From Paraeggerthella hominis (GTDB lineage: Bacteria > Actinomycetota > Coriobacteriia > Coriobacteriales > Eggerthellaceae), in assembly GCF_021044775.1 (NCBI RefSeq), contig NZ_JAJNOQ010000005.1:162690-226689 (forward strand): DNA of 64,000 nt, read 5' to 3'. Made by a program: the position numbers and the translations under genes. The notes under the pieces were generated by a model. It saw nothing but the letters and a program-made list of their open reading frames with translations. It was not told the origin of the DNA and made no database searches. Shown here piece by piece: positions 22,797 through 31,392 of this stretch; the first letter of the stretch is position 1; the number at the start of each line of letters is the position of its first letter.

Positions 22797-24377
22797 TTAT
22801 TCCATATTCAGATCGATAGAGTCCATATCCAAGCGCGGGAACAGCGGATCGCCGATCTCCACCTGGTTGCCGGCGGGAAGCTGGCCCCATGCCGTAGCGG
22901 CTTCGATGTCGGTCACGGCCGTGATGTCGCCCAAACTCAAGCGACGGAACACCTCGGCCGACGTGTTCGGCATGAACGGAGCCATGTACAGCGCGATGAT
23001 GCGAATGGCCTCGAGCGCATTGTAGATAACGGCTTTCAGCTGGTCAGCCGTCTCTTCGGACTTCGCCAGGTTCCACGGCGCGGACTCCTCCACGTACAGG
23101 TTCACGCGACCGGCAAGCTTCTGCACCGCAGCCGCCGCACCGGTGAAGTCAACCTGGGACATGCACGCGTCGTATTCGGCATACAGCTCGTCGGAGATCT
23201 CGCGCAGCGGGTTTTCCGCAGCGAACGCCGGTGCCTCCGGAACCTTCGAGTCGAAGTACTTCTTCGTCATGTTGAACACGCGGCTGCACAGGTTGCCCCA
23301 CGTGTTCGCCAGATCGGCGTTGTACACCTGCACCATGCGCTCCATGGAAATGGAGCCGTCGCTGCCGAACTGGACGTCGCTCATGAAATAGTAGCGGTAC
23401 GCGTCCACACCGAACACCTTTACCAGATCGGCCGGCTTGAGGGCGTTGCCGCGAGACTTCGACATCTTCTCGCCCTTGGTCAGCAGGAAGCCGTGCCCGA
23501 ACACGGTATGCGTGATGGGCAGTCCTGCGGCCATGAGCATGGCGGGCCAGATCACGCAGTGGAATCGCGTGATGTCCTTCCCCACGAAATGGTACTGCAT
23601 GGGCCAGCGCTGCTCGAACTCGTCGGAGCGTTCGTCGTCGGCGTACCCGATGCCCGTGAGGTACGCGATCAGCGCGTCGGCCCACACGTACGCCACGTGG
23701 CTTTCGTCAAACGGCAGCGGCACGCCCCAATCGAACGTGGAACGGCTGATGGACAGGTCTTTCAGGCCGCCGGCCACGAACGACACGATCTCGTTCCTGC
23801 GCGTTTCGGGGCGGATGAAATCCGGATGCTCCTCGTAGAACTTGAGCAGCGGCTCCTGGAATTCGGACAGCTTGAAGAACCAGTTCTCCTCGCCGCCCGC
23901 CTTCTGCACGGGGCGCTTGCAATCGGGGCAGACGAACGCGCCTTCCTCGTTCTTCTCAAGGTCGCTCTCGGCGTAGTACGTTTCCTCGTGCACGCAGTAC
24001 CAGCCCTCGTAGCTGCCCTTGTAGCACCAGCCCTTGTCGAAAAGCTCCTGCCAGAACTTCTTGACGGAACGCGCATGGCGCGGCTCGGTGGTGCGCACGA
24101 AATCGGTGTACGTGATATCCAGCATATCCCATGCATCGCGAAACGCCGGCTCCATGGAGTCGCACCAATCCTGCGGGGTCATGCCCTTGGCCGCCGCCGT
24201 ATCGGCCACCTTCTGGCCATGCTCGTCCATGCCCGTCACGAACGCCACGTCGTAGCCGTTCATGCGCTGATAGCGCGCAACGGTGTCCGGCGCGATGGTA
24301 GCGTAGGCCGTGCCCAAATGCGGGGCTGCGTTTACGTAGTAGATCGGAGTGGTGAACGAGTAGGTTCCCTTTGACAT
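22797..24377 (-). CDS. metG: Methionyl-tRNA synthetase
   Basis: The 526-aa class I synthetase has the HIGH-type motif PHLGTAYAT (~20), the zinc-type insertion CVHEETYYAESDL...CPDCKRPV (~130-160), KMSKSRGN (~300) and the anticodon-binding helix bundle (NTWGNLCSRVFNMT). It lacks the C-terminal Trbp111-like tRNA-binding domain found in longer MetG. The start at 24377 has AAAGGAAG upstream; the longer ORF enters unconserved sequence. It leads the metG-tatD-flavodoxin-rsmA group, a common clustering of metG with tatD and rsmA. Confidence 0.96.
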   Translation of the reverse strand: MSKGTYSFTTPIYYVNAAPHLGTAYATIAPDTVARYQRMNGYDVAFVTGMDEHGQKVADTAAAKGMTPQDWCDSMEPAFRDAWDMLDITYTDFVRTTEPRHARSVKKFWQELFDKGWCYKGSYEGWYCVHEETYYAESDLEKNEEGAFVCPDCKRPVQKAGGEENWFFKLSEFQEPLLKFYEEHPDFIRPETRRNEIVSFVAGGLKDLSISRSTFDWGVPLPFDESHVAYVWADALIAYLTGIGYADDERSDEFEQRWPMQYHFVGKDITRFHCVIWPAMLMAAGLPITHTVFGHGFLLTKGEKMSKSRGNALKPADLVKVFGVDAYRYYFMSDVQFGSDGSISMERMVQVYNADLANTWGNLCSRVFNMTKKYFDSKVPEAPAFAAENPLREISDELYAEYDACMSQVDFTGAAAAVQKLAGRVNLYVEESAPWNLAKSEETADQLKAVIYNALEAIRIIALYMAPFMPNTSAEVFRRLSLGDITAVTDIEAATAWGQLPAGNQVEIGDPLFPRLDMDSIDLNME

Positions 24378-24654
24378 GGTGCTTCCTTTGTTCTCGGGGC
24401 CGCGCGGCGCATGATGCCTCGTCGGCCGGATGGTCGGCGCGCTCCGCGGATGATGCGGGCGCCTGCATGTGCCGTCTGCGCGAGCAAGGCTGCGGCGCAA
24501 CAGCAACTGGTTATTTTAACACGGTCGTTTGCCGCCGCCGCAAAGCACGTCGAAAACGCACGGCACGACGATCCCGCGCGTAAGCGCGCGGGCGCGGGAT
24601 GGGGGCACGCACGTTGGGAGGGATGCGGCACCCCGTGCGTCCGCGGGGCGGGCT

Positions 24655-24864
24655 GCGCTCGAAAACTTGCGATTCTTGGCAGGTTTTGACGGTTTGAGGT
24701 TGCTGCACGGACGCACAGCCTCGGCACTAATCGACACGCTTTTCGTTTCCCCAGCTCAAAGCGGTGCATCAATACGCTTGGCACTTAGGTTGCTTCCGCA
24801 AGCCCGAAACAACAACCTCCAACCGTCAAAACCTGCCAGCAAACGCGATTTCGCGAGCGCAAGC
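24655..24864. repeat. Inverted-repeat element, family 1, copy 1
   Basis: Two ~50-bp arms (24655-24702 and 24812-24864) are inverted copies at roughly 85% identity, built around GGCAGGTTTTGACGGTTT and its complement, with a ~110-bp spacer. The same arms occur at 51284-51494 and 63602-63812. It has no coding capacity and lies between metG and the SDR gene. Confidence 0.85.
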
Positions 24865-24879
24865 TGGCAGCGACAGCGC

Positions 24880-24984
24880 GCAAGTCGCCGCAGGCATCAC
24901 GCAAGCCGTTGCGGGTGTCACGCAAACTGCCGCAAGCGCCGCGCAAACCGCTGCAGTCGTATCGCAAACCGCCACAGACGCCAA
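24880..24984 (+). repeat. Five imperfect 21-bp tandem repeats
   Basis: Units of 21 bp starting GCAAR follow one another (24880, 24901, 24922, 24943, 24964). In one frame they encode heptads such as QVAAGIT, QAVAGVT, QTAASAA, QTAAVVS and QTATDAN. That frame is open into the SDR gene, but the SDR has its own SD sequence, so coding is doubtful. Confidence 0.7.
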
Positions 24985-25123
24985 CCGCGCAAGCCGAAAA
25001 CGCATGGAGCGGCGCTTTTTGCGGAAACCCCTTCAAACCCAATCGCCGAAAGCGTACGCTGGAAGTGTCGCTTCGCGCCGTTTTCCGCGAAGCGCGCCAA
25101 CCCGCTCTCGAAGGAGGCATCTC

Positions 25124-25951
25124 ATGGCAAAGCAGGCGTACGAAGGCCGTTTCGACGGAAAAGTTATGATCATAACCGGAGCCGCGCGTGGCATCGGACG
25201 TGCCACCGCTCTGCGCGCAGCCGCAGAAGGCGCGAAGCTCGTGCTGGTCGACCGCCTTGAAGACGAGGGCGAGAAAACGCTTGCCGAGGTTCGCGCCGTA
25301 GCTCCCGATGCGCTGTTCCTGCCCCTCGACCTCTCCATAGAAGAGAACGCCCAGGCTATGGTGGCCAGAACGATCGAAGCGTTCGGACGTCTGGACATCG
25401 CCGTGAACAACGCCGGCGTGATGGGCCAGCCCGACAACGTGCACGAGCTGACCAAGGAGCAGATGGACTACACCATGGCAAACAACCTCTACACGGTGTT
25501 TTTCTGCGCAAAGCACGAGCTTCGGCAGTTCATCGCGCAGGGCGGCGGCGGGTCCATCGTCAACGTAGCGTCCATCGCCGGCATGACCGGCTTGCCGGGC
25601 AACCCCGCCTACGTTGCATCGAAGCACGCCGTCAACGGCCTGACCAAGAACCTCGCGCTGGATTACGCACGCTACGGCGTGCGCGTCAACTCGGTCAATC
25701 CCGCCGGAACCGCCACGCCCATGGTCGAAGAGGCGTACGCATACGTGATGGAGAAGCAGCAGGCGGCCGTAGCCGCTGGGGCGGATCCGGCCGACGCCGC
25801 ATCGATGGCCGGGCAAAAGACCGAGTCCATGCTGAAACGAGACGCCGAAGCCGAAGAACAAGCCGCCTCGATCCTGTTTTTGGCCTCGGACGATGCCTCG
25901 CACATGACCGGCGAAGTCGTCGCAACCGACGGCGGTTGGACGTCGTTCTAG
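25124..25951 (+). CDS. Short-chain dehydrogenase/reductase
   Basis: A 275-aa classical SDR with cofactor motif TGAARGIG (~19), acidic residue after beta2 (VLVDRLED, favouring NAD), NNAGVMG, and catalytic Ser-Tyr-Lys (SIAGMTGLPGNPAYVASKHAV). The PAGTATPMVEE segment and the C-terminal GEVVATDGGWTSF are typical. The substrate is unknown; the family includes steroid/bile-acid and sugar-alcohol dehydrogenases, and a hydroxysteroid role is possible in a gut Eggerthellaceae but not shown. The start is set by GAAGGAGG 6 nt upstream, not by the long ORF through the repeats. No operon partner. Confidence 0.92.
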   Translation: MAKQAYEGRFDGKVMIITGAARGIGRATALRAAAEGAKLVLVDRLEDEGEKTLAEVRAVAPDALFLPLDLSIEENAQAMVARTIEAFGRLDIAVNNAGVMGQPDNVHELTKEQMDYTMANNLYTVFFCAKHELRQFIAQGGGGSIVNVASIAGMTGLPGNPAYVASKHAVNGLTKNLALDYARYGVRVNSVNPAGTATPMVEEAYAYVMEKQQAAVAAGADPADAASMAGQKTESMLKRDAEAEEQAASILFLASDDASHMTGEVVATDGGWTSF

Positions 25952-26107
25952 CTTCAACCGCACGTGAGGCGCGCGAAACCTTAAGGAAAGTTAACAACGT
26001 GCGCCGGAAAGGTCTTCTTTGCGTGAAGACGCGCGGCTGTTTGCAAGGCTGCCCCTATACTGAAGCCTCTCGCAAGCAGCCGCGCCGTCCGCATTGACAG
26101 GAGGCCC

Positions 26108-27454
26108 ATGCGCACCACGCCCGCACGCCGCGTCGCGTCTACCGCCGCGGCCATCTTCGTCAGTCTTATGTTCTTGGGAATGTTCCTGATTCCCCTTCGC
26201 TATCTGGGCGCCACGATGGGCATTGTGCCCACGGCACGCGTGACCGCCGAAGCATCTGCGCCTGCACCGACCCCCTCGGCAACAGGCAAGACCATCACGG
26301 CCGAATACTGCAGCGAGGCCGTAACGGCAAGCAATCCATCGAACCTTGCGGGACGGACGTCAACGAACTTGGTCTTCAACGACTCCTGGTTGCTTCAAGA
26401 TGCCGATTTCTACCACCACGATCTAGCCACGGCTTGCGCAGTGCTCGCAGCGGTGTGCAATTCGGAATCGCAATACTACAGCAATGTCGAAGGAGCGGCC
26501 CCCTACGCCGAGCAATCGCTTTGGGCCCTGGGCTTCGCCGACGTGCGCACGGAATCCTACGCGCTGCGCAGCAACATCCTTGACGAGCTGGGAGCGCTTT
26601 TCATAGGATCCCACGACGTTGCCGCCTACACCTTCGCCAGCAAAACCATTCCCGACCCGCAAGGAGGAACGCCCCTCACGCTGGTGTTCGTGGGCGTGCG
26701 CGGAAGCTACGGCATCGAATGGATCAGCAACTTCAACCTGCACGATGCACAGGGAGACAGCGACGACCACCACGGGTTCGGAAAAGCCGAAACCGAAGTG
26801 GAACGCGCGCTCGCCCGCTACGCGCATGAAATAGGAGCAAGCCCGGAACGCACCCGCATTCTGATCACCGGCCACAGTCGCGGAGGGGCCATCGCGAACC
26901 TGCTGGCCGCAAGGCTGAACAACCTTGGCGAAACATCGAACAAGATTGCTCCCGCTTCAGGCATCTACGCCTACACGTTCGCAGCTCCCGGGTGCACGCG
27001 CGAATCCGACCGGCAAAGCCCTGCGTACGACAACATCTTCAACATCGTGAACGAATCCGACATCGTGCCGAAGCTTCCGCTCTCAACCTGGGGATACGGG
27101 CGATACGGAACCACCGTTGCGCTGCCAAGCGTTTCCAGCGACCAGTTCTCGACGCTGTTCGACCGCATGCGAGAGGCATTCCAGCGCAATACGGGAATCA
27201 TGCCGACCTACGACAAGGCGGGGCTGGCGTCGATCGATACGTTCGAGAACAACATGGACGAAGTGCTGACCTCGATCGGAAGCCCGGTCAATCCCGCACG
27301 CATCGTCGCGGCAGCCGGATCGCTGCTGGGAGTGGACTTCGGCGCGGCTCTGGCCTCGCACTTCCCCGATACGTACATCGCTTGGATGCAAAGCACCGAC
27401 GACAACAGCCTCTCGTTCGACGCGCCCGCCAAGCGCACGGCGATCGCCTCGTAA
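26108..27454 (+). CDS. Secreted or membrane-anchored class 3 lipase-like hydrolase
   Basis: The 448-aa protein begins with an N-terminal signal/anchor (ASTAAAIFVSLMFLGMFLIPL) and a short Ala/Pro/Thr linker. The alpha/beta hydrolase core carries the lipase elbow ILITGHSRGGAIANLLAARL (Ser ~258), a strand-turn LVFVGVRGSYGIEWISNF, and PGCTRESD...NIVNESDIVPKLP holding a likely catalytic Asp; a His is expected near the C-terminus (ASHFPDTY). The family is lipase_3 (triacylglycerol or phospholipid hydrolysis), but the substrate is unknown. AGGAGG precedes the ATG. A TATACT box ~55 bp upstream is its probable -10. Confidence 0.85.
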   Translation: MRTTPARRVASTAAAIFVSLMFLGMFLIPLRYLGATMGIVPTARVTAEASAPAPTPSATGKTITAEYCSEAVTASNPSNLAGRTSTNLVFNDSWLLQDADFYHHDLATACAVLAAVCNSESQYYSNVEGAAPYAEQSLWALGFADVRTESYALRSNILDELGALFIGSHDVAAYTFASKTIPDPQGGTPLTLVFVGVRGSYGIEWISNFNLHDAQGDSDDHHGFGKAETEVERALARYAHEIGASPERTRILITGHSRGGAIANLLAARLNNLGETSNKIAPASGIYAYTFAAPGCTRESDRQSPAYDNIFNIVNESDIVPKLPLSTWGYGRYGTTVALPSVSSDQFSTLFDRMREAFQRNTGIMPTYDKAGLASIDTFENNMDEVLTSIGSPVNPARIVAAAGSLLGVDFGAALASHFPDTYIAWMQSTDDNSLSFDAPAKRTAIAS

Positions 27455-27537
27455 GCAGGCGGGTCGTCAACGTCCACCAAGACGCGAAACGCGTTTCGCT
27501 CAAACGCATCGTCGCCGGCAAAGCAGCAGCGAAAGCG

Positions 27538-27789
27538 TCACTCGAAATAGAACAAGTCTTCGAACTTCTTATCCAGCGCAATGCAGAGCACGAGCGCAAG
27601 CTTCGCCGTTGGGTTGAACAAACCCGTCTCGATAGATGAAATGGTCTGACGCGACACGCCCACCAATCGAGCAAGCTCCAACTGAGAAAGCCCCGCTTCG
27701 GCTCGCGCCGCTTTCAGGCGGTTCTTCAGTTCCAACTCGCCATCGTTTCGATGAACGTCGTCAAAGCCGAACGAGGGCATCTTAATCAC
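27538..27789 (-). CDS. XRE-family HTH regulator
   Basis: The 83-aa protein has an HTH_XRE domain at ~22-76 (LKNRLKAARAEAGLSQLELARLVGVSRQTISSIETGLFNPTAKLALVLCIALDKKFEDLFYFE), close to small regulators such as YazB/SinR-like types that end in DLF-Y-E. An N-terminal extension of ~20 residues is unusual. The start is GTG at 27789 with AAGGGG 7 nt upstream, overlapping the stop of the DUF6442 gene. The likely targets are the palindromes upstream of that operon (autorepression). Confidence 0.88.
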   Translation of the reverse strand: MIKMPSFGFDDVHRNDGELELKNRLKAARAEAGLSQLELARLVGVSRQTISSIETGLFNPTAKLALVLCIALDKKFEDLFYFE

Positions 27790-27800
27790 GAACGATCCCC

Positions 27801-28115
27801 TTACATCGTGATCAACACATGCTGGACAGCCCAGATCACGGCGGCAACAGCAGCGAAAGCGCCCAGGAACAGCGCCCCTTTCATGCGCAGTTTGGAGTAC
27901 TGCGCAAACCCCATGCTGGCAACCCCCGCCATGAAAACCGCGTTGATCCCGTTCGTTTCAAGACCGTGCGACCGATCCCACACCTGCAAGATTGCCAACC
28001 CCAGCATCAGCGTACTTCCCACGATCACGAGCATACGCTGCTCCATAGACCGGAAGCGCTCGTCGACCAGCCCATTGTCCTCACGGCTTTTCTCAAGAAT
28101 CTCATGCTTGTCCAT
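27801..28115 (-). CDS. DUF6442-like small membrane protein
   Basis: This 104-aa protein has an acidic/basic helical N-terminus (MDKHEILEKSREDNGLVDERFRSMEQR) and three hydrophobic segments (~29-47, ~57-72, ~82-102). It matches the DUF6442 type, usually encoded directly upstream of an XRE regulator as here. Function is unknown; it may act as a membrane partner that titrates or senses for the regulator. The start at 28115 has GGAAAGGATT upstream; the longer ORF reads through the operators. Confidence 0.8.
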   Translation of the reverse strand: MDKHEILEKSREDNGLVDERFRSMEQRMLVIVGSTLMLGLAILQVWDRSHGLETNGINAVFMAGVASMGFAQYSKLRMKGALFLGAFAAVAAVIWAVQHVLITM

Positions 28116-28198
28116 ACCGAATCCTTTCCGGCAGTCCCGAAGGAGAACCCGCGCACAACCCATAATCCCAGCCCAACCGTGTTCCGATCCAACGGTAA

Positions 28199-28239
28199 TG
28201 TCAAGTACACTTGACATTACGATAAGTTTACTTGACATC
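28199..28239. promoter_or_regulatory. Palindromic operators of the DUF6442/XRE operon
   Basis: TGTCAAGTACACTTGACA is a perfect 18-bp palindrome (28199-28216). A related site, TGTCAAGTAAACTTA on the minus strand, follows at 28225-28239 with half-site symmetry. Both contain TTGAC and so overlap possible -35 boxes of the minus-strand operon. The arrangement fits repression by the XRE protein. Confidence 0.75.
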
Positions 28240-28296
28240 ATGCAAGAATACAAGCTGCGTGCCCCAAATCAGAAACCCTGCATCGCTTTCTTTTGC

Positions 28297-28310
28297 TACC
28301 ATAACGATCA
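28297..28310 (+). promoter_or_regulatory. -10 box of the hydrolase gene, probable leaderless transcript
   Basis: TACCAT ends 7 nt before the ATG and no SD sequence is present, as seen at three other genes in this window. Confidence 0.45.
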
Positions 28311-29146
28311 TGAAAGCTAACGACGAAACACCCCAAGCCAAGAAGGCGCACAAGCCGCGCGCGAAGTGGCCTCGCCGCCTTGCAATCGCCCTAGCGATTG
28401 CGCTGGTCGCAGCGTGCTTGGCAGCAGGCACCTTTCTCGTGTACGCCAGCTCGTACTACCACGACGCAGACGCGCATCACGAAACCCTCGCGTCCACCGC
28501 GCAGCTTCCCGTTGAGCAGGGCGACGGATACCTGGCATTCGGAGACCCGAACGCCAGCGTCGGCTTGGTGTTCTACCCGGGAGCGAAGGTCGAGTACAGC
28601 GCCTACGCCCCGCTCATGCGCGACCTAGCCGAACGCGGCGTTTTCTCCGTGGTGGTGCAGATGCCGTTCAACTTCGCGTTCTTCGACATCAACGCAGCCG
28701 ACCGCGTTCGCGCCGCATACCCTGCGATCACCTCATGGTGGGTGGGCGGTCACTCCCTCGGCGGATCCATGGCCGCACAATACGCCGCCGATCACGCAGA
28801 CGACCCCAGCATGAAGGGCGTCGTTTTGGCGGCCTCCTACTCCGCGAGCGACCTTTCGCACGCCAACCTGGGAGCCGTTTCCGTATACGGCTCGAACGAC
28901 CAGGTGCTCAACCGCTCGAAACTCGAAGAAAACGCGGGATTTCTGCCTTCCGAGTCATCCACCGTGGAGATAGCGGGTGGAAACCACGCAGGTTTCGGCG
29001 ACTACGGCCCGCAAGACGGCGACGGCTCCGCGTCGATCTCCCCCGAACAGCAGCGTGACCAGGCGGCGGACATCATTGCAGCCTACCTGCTCGATCGCGA
29101 GCAGGCGGCAACGCCCCAAAGCGCAAGCCTGCCCCAAGCAGCTTAA
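28310..29146 (+). CDS. Membrane-anchored alpha/beta hydrolase
   Basis: The 278-aa protein has a basic N-terminus, one TM helix (~25-45, LAIALAIALVAACLAAGTFLVYA), and an extracytoplasmic alpha/beta hydrolase domain: VGLVFYPGAKVEYSAYAPL, nucleophile elbow WWVGGHSLGGSMAAQYAA (Ser ~145), and a histidine in GGNHAGFGDYG near the C-terminus. The NHAGFGDYGPQDGDG segment is characteristic of the Abhydrolase_5 group. Substrate unknown. The start is the first ATG after a -10 box with no SD sequence. It is divergent from the DUF6442/XRE operon. Confidence 0.87.
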   Translation: MKANDETPQAKKAHKPRAKWPRRLAIALAIALVAACLAAGTFLVYASSYYHDADAHHETLASTAQLPVEQGDGYLAFGDPNASVGLVFYPGAKVEYSAYAPLMRDLAERGVFSVVVQMPFNFAFFDINAADRVRAAYPAITSWWVGGHSLGGSMAAQYAADHADDPSMKGVVLAASYSASDLSHANLGAVSVYGSNDQVLNRSKLEENAGFLPSESSTVEIAGGNHAGFGDYGPQDGDGSASISPEQQRDQAADIIAAYLLDREQAATPQSASLPQAA

Positions 29147-29191
29147 AACGAACGAGCCGCTTTTCCGCACCAACAAGCAAGCCGCCGCACG

Positions 29192-30643
29192 TTACGCCGC
29201 CTTCCGAGCTTTTCCACGCGGAAGCAAGAGCATCCCCGCCACGAACCCGGCCACGATGACGCCCGCCTGCACCTCGAAGCTCACGCCGAAGCCGAACGCA
29301 TCGATGCCCAGGTCGTTCGAAGACGCCTGCGCCATGATGGCAATGAGTACCGAGGAGGCAAGCGCCCCGAAGATCTGCCGAAACGACGTGATGATGGCCG
29401 TTCCTTGAGCCAGGTCCTCGGCAGGAAGCGACGCGCACGCGTACGCCGTCATGGGCATCATCAGGCACGCCACGCCCACGGTGCGCACGCCGAACAGCGC
29501 GGTCACCGCCCACTCGGGCGTACTGGCATCGCATGCCGCGAAGGCAAGCGTCCCAACAGCCAGCACCGCGGATCCAACAACGATCAAAGGGCGCGGACCG
29601 CATCGATCCAGCAACCGGCCCGTCACGGGGTTCAGTACCCCCAGCAGCAACGCCCCGGGAAGAATGGCCAGGCCGGACGACGTGGCACTCAGCCCCTGCA
29701 CATCCTGCACGAACAGCGGGACCATGATCGACCCTGCCATAAACGCAATCTGCGCGATCATGACCAAGCCGGTAGCCACGGCGAAGGTTCGGTTGCGAAA
29801 GCACGCAAGCTTGAGAAGGGGCTGATCGATGCGCGCCTGCCTTCGAGCGAACACCGCCAAAGCCGCCACGCCGCTCACAAGCGCAAGGACGGGCAGCGCG
29901 CTCAAGCTCCCGTCCGCCTCCATGAACGTAGTCCCCGCCATGATGGCGCAGAACCCAAGCGCATAGAGCAGACCCGAGGGAACATCGAAACGCTCGCGCT
30001 TCCCTTCGCGCTTCATCACATCGGTCAGCAGGGGAAGCGCCAGCGCTATCACAACAATGGTCACGGCGCCCAACACGATGAACACCGAGCGCCACCCCCA
30101 AAAGTCTATGAGGAAGCCCGATACGGTGGGGCCGATAGCCGGCGCGAACCCGATGATCAAGCCCACCAGGCCCATAGCGCGTCCGTACTCGTTGCGCGGA
30201 TACACCGAAAGCGCCACCACCTGAATGAGCGGCAACGCGATGCCGGCACCGCCCGCCTGCAGCAAGCGCGACGCCAGCAGCAGCGGGTAGTTCGGTGCGA
30301 ACAGGGCGGCAGCGCACCCCGCCACGAAGCACAGCATGGCGGCAACGAACAGCTTCTTCGCATCAACGCGATTCACCAGGTAAGCCGTCATGGCCGAAAT
30401 AAGGCCCAGCATGAAAATGTAGGATGTGGTAAGCAGCTGACCAAGAGCGGCGTTCACCGCGAACTCGTGCATGATGGTGGGCAGCGCCGCTATCATCATG
30501 CTTTGGGAAATGCACGCGGCAGTGGTGCCGGCCATCATGATGGACAGCACGACGGTTCGCTGCCTGCGCGGCAATCCGTCGTGCGCGGCAAGCGCATCGT
30601 CGCCCGCAGCCTGGTGTTTCGCTCTGTCCGTTTGCTGTCCCAT
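29192..30643 (-). CDS. DHA2-family (EmrB/QacA) drug exporter
   Basis: The 483-aa major facilitator has about 14 TM segments. MFS signatures include SRLLQAGGAGIALPLIQVVALSVYPRNEYGRAMGLVGLIIGFAPAIGPTVSGFLIDFWGWRSVF (motif C, GPTVSG), typical of DHA2 proton-driven exporters, and a second-half motif TGRLLDRCGPRP. Substrates are unknown; the family exports drugs and other hydrophobic compounds. The start at 30643 lies 6 nt after TACCAT with no SD sequence, so a leaderless transcript is likely. It is convergent with the hydrolase gene. Confidence 0.93.
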   Translation of the reverse strand: MGQQTDRAKHQAAGDDALAAHDGLPRRQRTVVLSIMMAGTTAACISQSMMIAALPTIMHEFAVNAALGQLLTTSYIFMLGLISAMTAYLVNRVDAKKLFVAAMLCFVAGCAAALFAPNYPLLLASRLLQAGGAGIALPLIQVVALSVYPRNEYGRAMGLVGLIIGFAPAIGPTVSGFLIDFWGWRSVFIVLGAVTIVVIALALPLLTDVMKREGKRERFDVPSGLLYALGFCAIMAGTTFMEADGSLSALPVLALVSGVAALAVFARRQARIDQPLLKLACFRNRTFAVATGLVMIAQIAFMAGSIMVPLFVQDVQGLSATSSGLAILPGALLLGVLNPVTGRLLDRCGPRPLIVVGSAVLAVGTLAFAACDASTPEWAVTALFGVRTVGVACLMMPMTAYACASLPAEDLAQGTAIITSFRQIFGALASSVLIAIMAQASSNDLGIDAFGFGVSFEVQAGVIVAGFVAGMLLLPRGKARKAA

Positions 30644-30751
30644 AAGGCCATGGTAGCACCGGCACTTTGGGAGCCCCCACCCTTCGGCAAACGTGCACAT
30701 TACAGTTCGGCAACGTATCGCATGCAAACTAATTTGCCTTCTAACCAGGCT

Positions 30752-31384
30752 TTATCGCAGCTTATCGCGCCGTTCGCGCCAATCAGGCATGAAGGTATCC
30801 ATAAGCTCTTTGAAGCGCGGGCCGTGACCCCGCTCCAAAAGATGGCACAGTTCGTGAACCACCACGTACTCCAAGCATTCCGGGGGATACAGCGCCAGGC
30901 GCACGTTCAGACAGATGCGGCCCGTCGAAGGCTGGCAGCTGCCCCAGCGACTGGTCATGTTCCGGTACGCCAGCTTGCCCGCCTTCACGCCCATGATGGG
31001 CTCCCAAGCTTCCACCAGCACCGGAGCGCACGCCTCCACCACGGCGCGCCATGCGGCAACCTGTTCCGGCGAAGCCTGAGCCGCCCGAGCCGCAGGCGAC
31101 GACGCAGCCTGCGCGCGCTTCTGGTCGATCCACGTCCGCTTCTCCCGAACGAAGCGCTCCACATCCTGGTCGCGCACATGCAGCGGAGCGGAAACCTCCA
31201 CGCAGCCGCCCGTGCGCGCGATGCGCAGGTTGAGGTTCTTCACGCGCTTGCGCGTCAAGCGTACGGGCAGACCGTCCACAAGAAGCTCTACCGCAGCATC
31301 GCCCGCACGACGCCCGCGCGCCGAACGACCTGCGGGTGCAAGAGCGCCGCTCCCGCGCTGCGCATCGCGAAAACCCTGGGACAT
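30752..31384 (-). CDS. YgjP-like M48/WLM-type metallopeptidase
   Basis: This 210-aa protein of the YgjP/DUF45 family carries the zincin motif VVHELCHLLERGHGPRF (~175) with downstream acidic residue, and the family block MTSRWGSCQPSTGRICLNVRLALYPPECLEYV. Homologues are SprT-like proteases or nucleoside-phosphate hydrolases; function here is not proven. N-terminal ~25 residues are Arg/Gly-rich and poorly conserved. It is 8 bp after rsmI and probably coupled (SD GGGAG). The longer ORF runs through rsmI in another frame. Confidence 0.87.
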   Translation of the reverse strand: MSQGFRDAQRGSGALAPAGRSARGRRAGDAAVELLVDGLPVRLTRKRVKNLNLRIARTGGCVEVSAPLHVRDQDVERFVREKRTWIDQKRAQAASSPAARAAQASPEQVAAWRAVVEACAPVLVEAWEPIMGVKAGKLAYRNMTSRWGSCQPSTGRICLNVRLALYPPECLEYVVVHELCHLLERGHGPRFKELMDTFMPDWRERRDKLR

Positions 31385-31392
31385 GCGGCTCC

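Noticed and set aside
22668..24374. A 568-aa plus-strand ORF opposite metG
   Set aside because: It is a shadow of metG; composition is low-complexity Arg/His/Val-rich and no motif is seen.
24655..24864. CRISPR array
   Set aside because: Only two inverted arms are present, not regularly spaced direct repeats; no cas genes occur in the window.
24764..25123. N-terminal extension of the SDR through the 21-bp repeats
   Set aside because: The SDR core starts after a strong SD sequence at 25124. The extension has no SD sequence and runs through an inverted-repeat element.
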